Source of the DNA: JAHJGG01 sp041658785
Lineage (GTDB): Bacteria > Patescibacteriota > Patescibacteriia > Magasanikbacterales > UBA922
Length of the DNA: 38,944 nt
Direction: 5' to 3'
NCBI GenBank assembly: GCA_041658785.1
Contig: JBAZZL010000006.1
Location: 1-38,944, forward strand
In this document: positions 23,082 through 29,588 of the stretch, one piece after another
Layout: each line of letters opens with the position of its first letter
Numbering within the stretch: position 1 is the stretch's first letter
The notes under the pieces: generated by a model
Databases searched by the model: none
What the model saw: the letters and a program-made list of their open reading frames with translations, nothing else
Told to the model about the DNA's origin: nothing
Translations under genes and position numbers: made by a program

Positions 23082-23188
23082 ACAGTTAAAATTTAAAATG
23101 AGTATTAAGATTAAAATTTAGGTTGTACGCAAGTTTTTTATAATCACAATTTTCCCTGTCAGCTTGCTGCGGGGTCGTGGTTCATTAA
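23082..23188. other. Gap between homocitrate synthase and lysX
   Basis: An AT-rich 107-bp gap. It carries the word GTCAGCTTGCTGCGGGGT shared with the gap before copA. No promoter stands out. Confidence 0.5.
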
Positions 23189-24337
23189 TTAATAATCATG
23201 TTCGCGGAACCACGCTACAATGTGAGGCAGTTCATCCAAGTCTACTGTCCTGCCTCTTTGGCCGATTTCTTTTACCTGTTTTAGAATTTTTTGCGCTAGC
23301 TCGTCATCAGCTTCCACATTAATTTTTTTCAATGCCCAGCGCACGGAAGAAATGCCGGACATGTGGTCGAGGCAGATTTCTCTTTGTCTGTTTACAATTT
23401 CGGGATTAAGACTTTCGTAATGGAGTGGATTTTTTGTCGCCGCATGCGTATGCACGCCCGCGCAATGAGTAAACGCGTTTTTTCCGATGATGGGGAAATT
23501 TTTAGGAATGGCAAAATTTGCATGATGGCTGATGAGCTTATAAAGTTTTGGCAGGATTTTCAAATTCCACTGTTTTTCGCCAAAATCTATGGTAAGTACG
23601 GTGAGAAGCTGCGCCAAATCTACGATTCCAGTTCGTTCACCAAGATTCAACACTGTTGCATCAATAATATTTGCGCCTGCTTGATAAGCATCAAGCGCAT
23701 TGGCTAGCGCTAGGCCTCGGTCGTTGTGGCAGTGAACTGCTATTTTTGGATTGACATTGTTTTCCAAGAAAACATTTTTCAGCCTTTTTAGATAATCAAA
23801 ATAATTGCGCTCGGTGCCCGGAATCATATATCCGGTGGTATCGGCAATGCTAATAATGTCTGCGCCGGCTTGAGCCGCGGCCACAGACGCTTTGGCTACA
23901 TTGTTAAAGTCCGAGCGCACGGCATCTTCGGGCGTAAATCTGATAATGATATTTGGATTTTTTTGTTTTGCGTAACGGATAACTTCGTTTATTTGGTCAA
24001 CGGCTGATGTCAGGGTGTTGTTGAAAACGCCATTCAACCGTTCATCAGAGACACAATAGAATAAGCCGATAAACTCGACACCGCATTCAAGAGCTAGATC
24101 AACATCTTTTTGCATACACCGGGAATGAGCCGCTATGATTGCTTGGCGGTTTTTTCTGTTGGCGAGTTTTTTTACAGCATCATATATTTCCGCGCTCACC
24201 AGCGGGTGGCCCGCTTCAATATAGGTTACACCTACTTGTTCCAGCAATTCGGCGATTGCCAATTTAATATGGTTGTCAAAAAAAACACCGGGTGTTTGTT
24301 CGCCTTCTCTAAGTGTGGTGTCAAGTATTTCGATCAT
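23189..24337 (-). CDS. lysS: Homocitrate synthase
   Basis: Condenses 2-oxoglutarate with acetyl-CoA, the first step of the aminoadipate route to lysine. The DRE-TIM metallolyase barrel opens with ILDTTLREGEQTPGVFF and has VHCHNDRGLALANALDAY (metal-binding HxH) and FTHCAGVHTHA. At 382 residues it lacks the LeuA-type C-terminal leucine-binding domain of about 130 residues, so isopropylmalate synthase is unlikely. The position directly after lysW fits homocitrate synthase. Homoaconitase and homoisocitrate dehydrogenase are absent from the window. It is the second gene of the operon behind the proposed attenuator. Confidence 0.88.
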   Translation of the reverse strand: MIEILDTTLREGEQTPGVFFDNHIKLAIAELLEQVGVTYIEAGHPLVSAEIYDAVKKLANRKNRQAIIAAHSRCMQKDVDLALECGVEFIGLFYCVSDERLNGVFNNTLTSAVDQINEVIRYAKQKNPNIIIRFTPEDAVRSDFNNVAKASVAAAQAGADIISIADTTGYMIPGTERNYFDYLKRLKNVFLENNVNPKIAVHCHNDRGLALANALDAYQAGANIIDATVLNLGERTGIVDLAQLLTVLTIDFGEKQWNLKILPKLYKLISHHANFAIPKNFPIIGKNAFTHCAGVHTHAATKNPLHYESLNPEIVNRQREICLDHMSGISSVRWALKKINVEADDELAQKILKQVKEIGQRGRTVDLDELPHIVAWFREHDY

Positions 24338-24346
24338 AGATAGTAT

Positions 24347-24523
24347 TTATTCACCCCAGTCTTCTTCTTCTTGCGGGGCGATCTCCAAAGCAACGGGGTT
24401 GATTCCGCGCACCTCGAGTTCCGCGCCGCAGTCATCACAGGTGATGATTTCATTAGCTTCAGTATTTTCTGCGAGGGTGATGGTCGCATCGCACTCAGGG
24501 CAATTTCCGGTATTTTGAGACAT
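24347..24523 (-). CDS. lysW: LysW amino-group carrier protein
   Basis: A 58-residue acidic carrier that holds aminoadipate (or glutamate) on its C-terminal Glu during lysine/arginine synthesis. The zinc ribbon is CPEC...CDDC, and the C-terminus EEEDWGE carries the conserved EDWGE tail whose terminal Glu is the attachment point. I take the ATG at 24523 (MSQNTGNCPEC); an in-frame ATG at 24547 would add 8 residues. It is the first gene of the seven-gene cluster. A lysine-rich leader peptide and alternative hairpins lie upstream at 24582-24699. Confidence 0.95.
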   Translation of the reverse strand: MSQNTGNCPECDATITLAENTEANEIITCDDCGAELEVRGINPVALEIAPQEEEDWGE

Positions 24524-24545
24524 ATTTAAACTAATTTTATTTCCC

Positions 24546-24561
24546 AACGAAGTGATTCGTT
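24546..24561 (-). other. Small hairpin just ahead of lysW
   Basis: On the minus strand AACGAA (24561-24556) pairs with TTCGTT (24551-24546) over the 4-base loop TCAC, about 22 bases before the lysW start. It may influence translation initiation. Confidence 0.5.
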
Positions 24562-24573
24562 AGATTTATTTAT

Positions 24574-24650
24574 AAATTAAAATGAGCCCCGTCTAAGGGC
24601 TCATGGTTATGTTTATACAACAAAACATTAAGTCCTCAGACAGGGGCTCG
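24574..24650 (-). promoter_or_regulatory. Attenuator: competing antiterminator and terminator hairpins before lysW
   Basis: On the minus strand the terminator stem is ATGAGCCC (24604-24597) with GGGCTCAT (24589-24582), followed by TTTAATTT. The competing helix pairs GAGCCCC-T-GTCTGAGG (24649-24634) with CCTTAGAC-GGGGCTC (24598-24584). That is 15 pairs with one bulge, and it consumes the terminator's 3' arm and loop. The upstream arm lies over the last codons of the leader peptide (24699-24628). A ribosome finishing the peptide would hide that arm and let the terminator form. A ribosome stalled at the first Lys codons would leave it free. The geometry is that of leader-peptide attenuation; the T-run is interrupted, so termination may be partial. 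Confidence 0.75.
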
Positions 24651-24699
24651 TCTTCTTGTTTTTTTTAACTATTTGATTGTTGGAGGCTGTAATTTTCAT
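24628..24699 (-). CDS. Lysine-rich leader peptide of the lysine operon
   Basis: A 23-codon frame, MKITASNNQIVKKNKKTSPC then LRT and stop. It has Lys at positions 2, 12, 13, 15 and 16 (codons AAA AAA AAC AAG AAG), and its last third overlaps the antiterminator arm. It lies between a candidate promoter and lysW. Leader-peptide attenuation is, to my knowledge, described for the lysine cluster of Thermus thermophilus, so there is precedent in the same pathway. No Shine-Dalgarno sequence is seen; translation would be nearly leaderless. The frame is too short for coding statistics, so the call rests on codon content, position and the overlapping hairpins. Confidence 0.7.
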   Translation of the reverse strand: MKITASNNQIVKKNKKTSPCLRT

Positions 24700-24707
24700 A
24701 TTTACTT

Positions 24708-24740
24708 ATTATAGTTTAACATAATAACAAATGAAGTCAA
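24708..24740 (-). promoter_or_regulatory. Candidate promoter of the lysine operon
   Basis: On the minus strand TTGACT (24740-24735) precedes either TAAACT (24718-24713, 16-bp spacer) or TATAAT (24713-24708, 21-bp spacer). Either choice puts the start site within a few bases of the leader-peptide ATG at 24699. Confidence 0.55.
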
Positions 24741-24779
24741 TAGATATTATCCACACCCTAGGCGTAGTTTTGGCAAAGC

Positions 24780-24808
24780 TTGACAAGTTTCTCAATTTTT
24801 ATTATACT
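24780..24808 (+). promoter_or_regulatory. rpsP promoter
   Basis: TTGACA (24780-24785), a 17-bp spacer and TATACT (24803-24808) form a near-consensus site. It is divergent from the lysine operon promoter. Transcription should start near 24815, about 210 nt before rpsP. Confidence 0.85.
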
Positions 24809-24814
24809 TACGCC

Positions 24815-25025
24815 CACAAATTCGTCACATTGGGTTTCTAGTTATTCGCTCTCAAAAATAACTATACCCCTTCGCCTTATTAATTCCGATTTTGCAAAAA
24901 TTAAATTCCAATTATTTTGTTAAATTTTAGCTATAATTTAACGTTAAGCTACGGGGTATTATACGGAATTTAATTAACAATTGAGTATAATAAACCAATT
25001 AACCAATAAATTAATTAATTTCATT
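24815..25025 (+). promoter_or_regulatory. Long structured 5' leader of rpsP
   Basis: ATACCCC (24864-24870) can pair with GGGGTAT (24953-24959), and AATTCCG (24882-24888) with CGGAATT (24964-24970). The order A-B-A'-B' means a pseudoknot or two exclusive states. TTAAATT/AATTTAA (24920-24926/24935-24941) is a further hairpin inside. The length and order suggest an autoregulatory ribosomal-protein leader, but I do not recognise a known family. Confidence 0.5.
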
Positions 25026-25433
25026 ATGTTAATGCTACGTCTGCAACGTATTGGCAAAACAAAAAGTCCCAGCTATCGTTTTATCGTATCGGAAAAACAC
25101 AAAGATACTCAAGCCGGAAGTCTGGAGATTTTGGGCCAGTATGATCCAACCAAAAATCCAAAAATTATAAATTTAAAAGAAGATCGAATCAAGCATTGGC
25201 TTGCTGTTGGCGCGCAACCCTCAAACACCGTAAACAATTTACTTGTTAATGCCGGGATTATTACGGGCAGTAAGAAGAAATCCGTATCAATCAGCAAGAA
25301 GAGGCGGATTAAATTAAATGAGAAAGCAGGTCAAGCCAAAGAGGCCAAAGCCAAAGAAGTTAAAGAAGTTGGCCAAGAACAAGAAGTAAAACCCGTAGAA
25401 GAACCAAAGGCGGAGGAGAAGAAAGAGGAGTAA
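25026..25433 (+). CDS. rpsP: 30S ribosomal protein S16
   Basis: Small-subunit protein, recognised by MLRLQRIGKTKSPSYRFIV, the LGQYDPTKNP motif and AQPSNTVNNLL. The core ends near residue 90. A tail of about 40 residues rich in Lys, Glu and Ala (AGQAKEAKAKEVKEVGQEQE and onward) follows, as is common in CPR S16. I start at ATG 25026; the second ATG at 25032 is equally possible, while the frame open from 24981 adds an AT-rich stretch unlike S16. It is not followed by rimM, trmD or rplS as in many bacteria; a terminator follows instead. Confidence 0.93.
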   Translation: MLMLRLQRIGKTKSPSYRFIVSEKHKDTQAGSLEILGQYDPTKNPKIINLKEDRIKHWLAVGAQPSNTVNNLLVNAGIITGSKKKSVSISKKRRIKLNEKAGQAKEAKAKEVKEVGQEQEVKPVEEPKAEEKKEE

Positions 25434-25688
25434 GAAATAAGAAATACGATTGAATGAAATAATGTGGAAATAATTTGAAACTGGAAATTTGAAACTAGAA
25501 ACTGAACAGTGAACACCTGCCACAGATTATAAACCATCAAAAGCGCCGTTGAAAGACGGTGTTTTTAATTTAAGATTGAAAGATTGACAGATTTTATGGA
25601 CAAAAAATCTTCTAATCTTCTAATCTTTCGCCCGCGTTCTTTACACCAAAAAGGTTCTGTGTTATCATTTTTATATTGATGACAAAAT
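25434..25688. other. Gap after rpsP with terminator and word repeats
   Basis: GAAACTGGAAATTTGAAACTAG-type words occupy 25476-25505. An intrinsic terminator lies at 25539-25567. AAGATTGAAAGATTG and TCTTCTAATCTTCTAATCTT then form another local inverted pair (25573-25628). No gene is seen. Confidence 0.6.
25539..25567 (+). terminator. rpsP terminator
   Basis: The stem AAAGCGCCGT/ACGGTGTTTTT (two G-T pairs) has a short GAAAG-type loop and ends in T5. Confidence 0.8.
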
Positions 25689-25961
25689 ATGCGCCAAGCG
25701 ATTTACAAGGTACCGGAGGGGAAGCTGTTAAAAGTTTTTTTGACAGCGGAGGAGGGGAAGATAAAGGACGTGAAAATCACGGGCGATTTTTTTATGTATC
25801 CGGAGGAAAAGATTGTTCTACTGGAAGAGGCGGTCAAGGGCATGGAATTGAACGAAGAAGCGTTGAAGGAAAAATTGGAAAAAATTATTGTTCAGGAAAA
25901 TTTGGATTTATTTGGGTTTGATGCGGGGAGTATCGCGAAGACGATGGTGATGGCGGGGTGA
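25689..25961 (+). CDS. lplB: Lipoate-protein ligase accessory subunit LplB
   Basis: A 90-residue protein matching the C-terminal accessory domain of lipoate-protein ligase, here a separate gene as in the bipartite archaeal LplA/LplB enzyme. Visible features are YKVPEGKLLKVFL, KIKDVKITGDFFMYPEE and a helical segment LLEEAVKGMELNEEALKEKL. The catalytic subunit lplA begins 137 bp downstream. In the bipartite enzyme LplB is needed to form lipoyl-AMP. The frame at 25676-25921 overlaps in another phase and has no family resemblance. Confidence 0.85.
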   Translation: MRQAIYKVPEGKLLKVFLTAEEGKIKDVKITGDFFMYPEEKIVLLEEAVKGMELNEEALKEKLEKIIVQENLDLFGFDAGSIAKTMVMAG

Positions 25962-26020
25962 TTGGAAACTGGAAATTGGAAATTGGAAACTTTAGATTAT
26001 TAAATTTACATCATGTCAAC

Positions 26021-26090
26021 TGTCATTCCCGCGGAGGAGGGAATTCAGTCGTAAAGCGAGTGATAGATTTCCGCCTCCGCGGGAATGACA
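26021..26090. repeat. Inverted repeat element, copy 2 (GGAGGCGGGAAT type)
   Basis: A diverged copy of the element at 3842-3926, TGTCATTCCCGCGGAGGAGG to GGGAATGACA, with a different central spacer. It lies between lplB and lplA and ends 8 bp before the lplA ATG. In frame it would read as an extension of LplA, which is not credible. Confidence 0.85.
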
Positions 26091-26098
26091 AAACGCAT

Positions 26099-26863
26099 AT
26101 GCAACGGTTCAGATTATTGCAGACAAAATTTAATACTGCGGCGTTCAATATGGCTTTGGATGAGGTTTTGATTAAAAAAATAAGTTCCGGAGAAGTCGAT
26201 CCGAGTTTGCGTTTTTATGGGTGGAAGCCGGCGGCGGTTTCCATTGGTTATTTTCAGTCTTTGCAAGCGGAAGTGGATGAAGAAAAATGCCGCGAGCGCG
26301 GGGTGGACATTGTGCGGCGCCAGACCGGCGGCGGGGCGGTGTTTCATGACAAGGAAGTTACTTATAGCATGCATATTCCTTTGACATTAAATTTAGTTCC
26401 GGAAAAGATATTGGATTCGTATCAGCGGATTTGCGGGGGGATTATCCGGGGTTTGACCGCATTTAATTTGTCAGCGCAATTTGTGCCGCTGAATGATATT
26501 ATTGTGGGCGGCAAGAAAATTTCCGGCAACGCGCAAACGCGCAAGCAGGGGGTTCTTTTACAGCATGGGACGATTTTACAAAGTGTAGATGTTGATAAAA
26601 TGTTTGATTTGCTCAAAGTCCCGGACGAGAAAATGAAAGGCAAGCTGATTACTGTTATTAAAGAACGCGTTACTTCCATTGAACAGCAGGCGGGCAAAGC
26701 GATTGAGTTTCAAAGTATCGTGGATGCTTTGATTGATGGATTTAAAAAGGACTTCGCGGCAGTGGAGTTTTATGATGATGGGTTGAGCGAAGAAGAAACA
26801 GAGCTCGCGCGAAAATTGGCAGAGGAGAAGTATGCGGGGGGGCAGTGGAATTATCAGAGATAA
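26099..26863 (+). CDS. lplA: Lipoate-protein ligase A, catalytic subunit
   Basis: Activates lipoate or octanoate to the acyl-AMP and transfers it to a Lys of GcvH. The catalytic fold shows FNMALDEVLIKK, DIVRRQTGGGAVFHD (RRxTGGGAVFHD loop) and GGKKISGNAQTRKQGVLLQH with the catalytic Lys. Length 254 fits the short form whose C-terminal domain is supplied by the separate lplB just upstream. I start at ATG 26099; the frame is open from 25958, but that extension is an inverted repeat. The adjoining gcvT and gcvH name the likely substrate. An octanoyltransferase (LipM-like) role is the alternative. Confidence 0.9.
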   Translation: MQRFRLLQTKFNTAAFNMALDEVLIKKISSGEVDPSLRFYGWKPAAVSIGYFQSLQAEVDEEKCRERGVDIVRRQTGGGAVFHDKEVTYSMHIPLTLNLVPEKILDSYQRICGGIIRGLTAFNLSAQFVPLNDIIVGGKKISGNAQTRKQGVLLQHGTILQSVDVDKMFDLLKVPDEKMKGKLITVIKERVTSIEQQAGKAIEFQSIVDALIDGFKKDFAAVEFYDDGLSEEETELARKLAEEKYAGGQWNYQR

Positions 26864-26882
26864 ATTGTAAGAATTCCGAAAC

Positions 26883-27035
26883 AATTCACCTAATTGTCTA
26901 ATTCACCTAATTCACCTAATAAAATTTCAAATAATATAATGCCAAACATCACAGTTATTCCGCGTTAATATTTTTTAAATTGGGAATTGGAATTTTTATT
27001 AGGTGAATTAGACAATTAGGTGAATTAGGTGAATT
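26883..27035. repeat. AATTCACCT inverted repeat, copy 1
   Basis: The left arm is AATTCACCT, AATTGTCT, AATTCACCT, AATTCACCT, AATAAAA. The right arm carries the same words inverted but with the GTCT word in a different place. The interior of about 70 bp, including TTATTCCGCGTTAATATT, is shared with copy 2. It fills the gap between lplA and gcvT. Confidence 0.9.
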
Positions 27036-27057
27036 TTAGACCTATGATGACATTGCG

Positions 27058-28146
27058 ATGAATATGCTCCTCCAGACCCCTCTCAATCAAATCCACAAGG
27101 ATCTCGGTGCCAGAATGGTTGATTTTGGCGGCTGGGAGATGCCGGTGATTTATACCAATCAGATTGATGAGCACCATGCCGTCCGGAACGCGGCCGGCAT
27201 TTTTGATGTCTGCCACATGGGCGAGATTATTGTGAAAGGTCCGGACGCGTTTACTCTCTTGCAAAAAGTGGTGTCGCGGGACATCAGCAAAATGGAAAAC
27301 GGGCAGGTGAGTTTGTGCGTTTTGTGCGCCGAAGATGGCGGCATTATTGATGATCTGACCGTGTATAAATATGATGATAAAAATTTTATGCTGGTAGTGA
27401 ACGCCGGCACGGCGCAAGGCGATTATGAGTGGGTGGTAAAACACGCTACGGGATTGGATGTTCAGGTCAAGAACCGGAGCGACGAAGTTGCCAAAATTGA
27501 TTTACAAGGGCCCAAAGCCGAAGAGATATTGCAAAAATTGACGGACGCTGATTTGAAAACAATCAAGCGCTATCATTTCAAAATAATTTCGGTTGACGGG
27601 GTGCCGATGACCGTCTCCCGCTCCGGCTATACCGGCGAAGACGGATTTGAATTGTATCTGCCCAATAGCGCCGCGGTCCAAATTTGGAACAAATTGCTGG
27701 CAGTCGGCAAACCCCTGGGTCTTTTGCCCTGCGGTCTGGGATCGCGCGACACTTTGCGCACCGAGTGCGGGATGATGCTTTACGGCCATGACATTGATCG
27801 CGAACATTCGCCTTTGGAGGCAGTGTACGGCTGGGCCGTTTCTCTTGACAAGGACTTTATCGGCCGGGATGTTTTGTTAAAACAAAAGGAAGCCGGGCTG
27901 AAACGCAAGTTGGTCGGTTTTGAAATGATTGAACGCGGCATCGCCCGCCAGCATTACCCGATTTATCACGCGGGTAGGTCGGTCGGAGAAGTAACGAGCG
28001 GCGCGCCGGCCCCGACGCTTGGCAAAAATATCGGACTGGGGTATATTGAATACAATCTGCGCGAGCCGGAGACGGAGATTGAGATTAAGGTACGGGAGAA
28101 TTTGGTGAAGGCGAAAGTAGTCAAACTACCTTTTTATAAGCGTTAA
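27058..28146 (+). CDS. gcvT: Glycine cleavage system T protein (aminomethyltransferase)
   Basis: Releases ammonia from the aminomethyl group on GcvH and passes the methylene to tetrahydrofolate. The fold is clear: LNQIHKDLGARMVDFGGWEM, the folate-site Asp region FDVCHMGEI, VVNAGTAQGDYEWV, SRSGYTGEDGFELY and GLGSRDTLRTECGMMLYGHD. The C-terminal barrel includes IGLGYIEYN. Length 362 is normal. The ATG at 27058 or the one at 27064 may be used. The gene is separated from gcvH by the second AATTCACCT element. Confidence 0.96.
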   Translation: MNMLLQTPLNQIHKDLGARMVDFGGWEMPVIYTNQIDEHHAVRNAAGIFDVCHMGEIIVKGPDAFTLLQKVVSRDISKMENGQVSLCVLCAEDGGIIDDLTVYKYDDKNFMLVVNAGTAQGDYEWVVKHATGLDVQVKNRSDEVAKIDLQGPKAEEILQKLTDADLKTIKRYHFKIISVDGVPMTVSRSGYTGEDGFELYLPNSAAVQIWNKLLAVGKPLGLLPCGLGSRDTLRTECGMMLYGHDIDREHSPLEAVYGWAVSLDKDFIGRDVLLKQKEAGLKRKLVGFEMIERGIARQHYPIYHAGRSVGEVTSGAPAPTLGKNIGLGYIEYNLREPETEIEIKVRENLVKAKVVKLPFYKR

Positions 28147-28162
28147 GTGAGCAGTGGTTTAA

Positions 28163-28341
28163 AATTCACCTAATTGTCTAATTCACCCATTCGGCTTCGC
28201 TCAGGGCGGGCTCTAATTCACCTAATAAAATTTCAAATAACATAATGCCAAACACTCCAGTTATTCCGCGTCAATATTTTTTAAATTGGGAATTGGAATT
28301 TTTATTAGGTGAATTAGACAATTAGGTGAATTAGGTGAATT
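28163..28341. repeat. AATTCACCT inverted repeat, copy 2
   Basis: It has the same arms as copy 1 and nearly the same interior, with an insertion of about 25 bp (CATTCGGCTTCGCTCAGGGC and following) in the left arm. It fills the gap between gcvT and gcvH. Confidence 0.9.
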
Positions 28342-28400
28342 ATCCAGAATGATAAACAACATTCTAAAATTTTTCAAATAATTATTTCTAAAAATCAATT

Positions 28401-28805
28401 ATGTCCGAAGCAAAAATACAACCCGGTCTTTTCTACAACAAAGAACACGAATGGGTAAAAATAGAAGGAGACACCGCGACGGTCGGCATTTCCGATCATG
28501 CCCAGCATTTGCTTACCGACATTGTTTTTGTGGAGTTGCCCAAAGTCGGTAAACCGGTCAAGCAGTTTGATCCGGCGTGCGTGGTGGAATCGGTCAAGTC
28601 CGTTTCCGATGTTTACGCGCCGCTGTCCGGCACGGTCGGCGAGGTCAATTCGGCCTTGGAAGGCGCGCCGGCCTCGGTCAACACCGATCCTTACGGCGCG
28701 GGGTGGATGTTTAAATTAACCGGCGTGAACGCGGGGGAGACGGCGAATTTGATGAACGCGGAACAGTATGGAGAATTTTTGGCGAAGGCGGGGGAGGGGC
28801 ATTGA
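28401..28805 (+). CDS. gcvH: Glycine cleavage system H protein (lipoyl carrier)
   Basis: Carries the lipoyl arm between the P, T and L proteins. The lipoylation site is Lys66 in VVESVKSVSDVYAP. The start (FYNKEHEWVKIEGDTATVGI) and the segments IVFVELPKVGKPV and DPYGAGWMFKL are typical. Length 134 is normal. It should be the substrate of LplA/LplB and of the LipS pair in this locus. An accessory block follows downstream before gcvPA. Confidence 0.97.
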   Translation: MSEAKIQPGLFYNKEHEWVKIEGDTATVGISDHAQHLLTDIVFVELPKVGKPVKQFDPACVVESVKSVSDVYAPLSGTVGEVNSALEGAPASVNTDPYGAGWMFKLTGVNAGETANLMNAEQYGEFLAKAGEGH

Positions 28806-28843
28806 TTTGACTTACATATTTATATAATTTATACTGTTGTTTT

Positions 28844-29110
28844 ATGGCCAATCACACCAAACAACTTAATAACACTGTCACTTTACCCAAGCAGGAATAT
28901 TTGCGTCTCAAGCAAGAAGCAGGGGCTTATCGTAGTATGGCCGCCAAAGTTTTTGCGCTACCCTTTCGTGATCCGGTCGGCGATGTAGTGGCAGATTTTC
29001 GCGCTGCCGACCTCTACACTGACGAATTTTTAACCGATCTAGAAGACGGTCTGCACAAATCTTCCTATACCAAAAAGTATGCGAATCAAACCTCTCGGGC
29101 GCGACGTTGA
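28844..29110 (+). CDS. Putative antitoxin of a RelE-type pair
   Basis: An 88-residue charged protein with an N-terminal beta/helix segment (NNTVTLPKQEYLRLKQEA) of the kind seen in RelB/Phd-like antitoxins and a flexible C-terminus. Its 3' end overlaps the next gene by 32 bp, a common arrangement for toxin-antitoxin pairs. The antitoxin call depends mostly on that neighbour. It would bind and neutralise the toxin and repress its own promoter. The module is inserted between gcvH and gcvPA. Confidence 0.7.
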   Translation: MANHTKQLNNTVTLPKQEYLRLKQEAGAYRSMAAKVFALPFRDPVGDVVADFRAADLYTDEFLTDLEDGLHKSSYTKKYANQTSRARR

Positions 29111-29327
29111 AAAGACGATTGACAGGTACAGCTTGAGGCGCAAATGGGATAAGGCTAAAAAACTTTTCGAGACCAACCTCCGTCATCCATCATTGCATAC
29201 CGAACTCCTTGAACCACATTGGCGCGGTATTTATTCTTTCCGGCTTGATAACAAATATCGAGCTCTGTTTTTTATTGACGAAGGCCAAGCCGAAGTTTTC
29301 AAGATTACCAAGCACTACAAAAAGTAA
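29079..29327 (+). CDS. RelE/ParE-superfamily toxin
   Basis: An 82-residue basic protein. The helix-rich N-terminus (LGRDVEKTIDRYSLRRKWDK) and the C-terminal strands GIYSFRLDNKYRALFFIDEG and EVFKITKHYKK match the RelE fold, in which the late Arg/Tyr/His/Lys residues contact mRNA. It is probably a ribosome-dependent mRNA interferase held in check by the overlapping upstream gene. The length is typical. A ParE-like gyrase poison cannot be excluded by eye. Confidence 0.8.
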   Translation: MRIKPLGRDVEKTIDRYSLRRKWDKAKKLFETNLRHPSLHTELLEPHWRGIYSFRLDNKYRALFFIDEGQAEVFKITKHYKK

Positions 29328-29406
29328 GGACAAGAAAAGGCCAAAATTTTCCACCAGAGGCGAACAGGCAGATACACGCAAACGCACTCATGTTGCATTA
29401 ATATAC

Positions 29407-29480
29407 GAACGTTGCTAATGTACTCAATGTCAGCGTTGAAATATCCCTCCCCCGCCCTTCGCGAAGGGCGGGGGAGGGAT
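29407..29480. repeat. Repeat element with perfect 38-bp palindrome, copy 1
   Basis: The unit begins GAACGTTGCTAATGTACTCA, continues to GTCAGCGTTGAAATATCCCTC, and ends in a perfect 38-bp palindrome (29443-29480; arms ATCCCTCCCCCGCCCTTCG and its complement). The leading 43 bp recur at 31152-31194. Confidence 0.88.
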
Positions 29481-29588
29481 GACATATAAGCTCCCACGGC
29501 GTTTCGTAATCCAAAGGAAATAGGAAATAAGGTGGAAATAATGTGAAATAGAATTGAGATAAATTAAGATAAGGTTGAGATAATTTTT

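Noticed and set aside
24574..24740. Lysine riboswitch (L-box)
   Set aside because: The conserved L-box core sequences are not visible; a Lys-rich small frame with competing hairpins explains the region better.
25958..26098. N-terminal extension of LplA
   Set aside because: The extension is encoded by an inverted repeat also found at 3842; the family sequence starts at the ATG at 26099.
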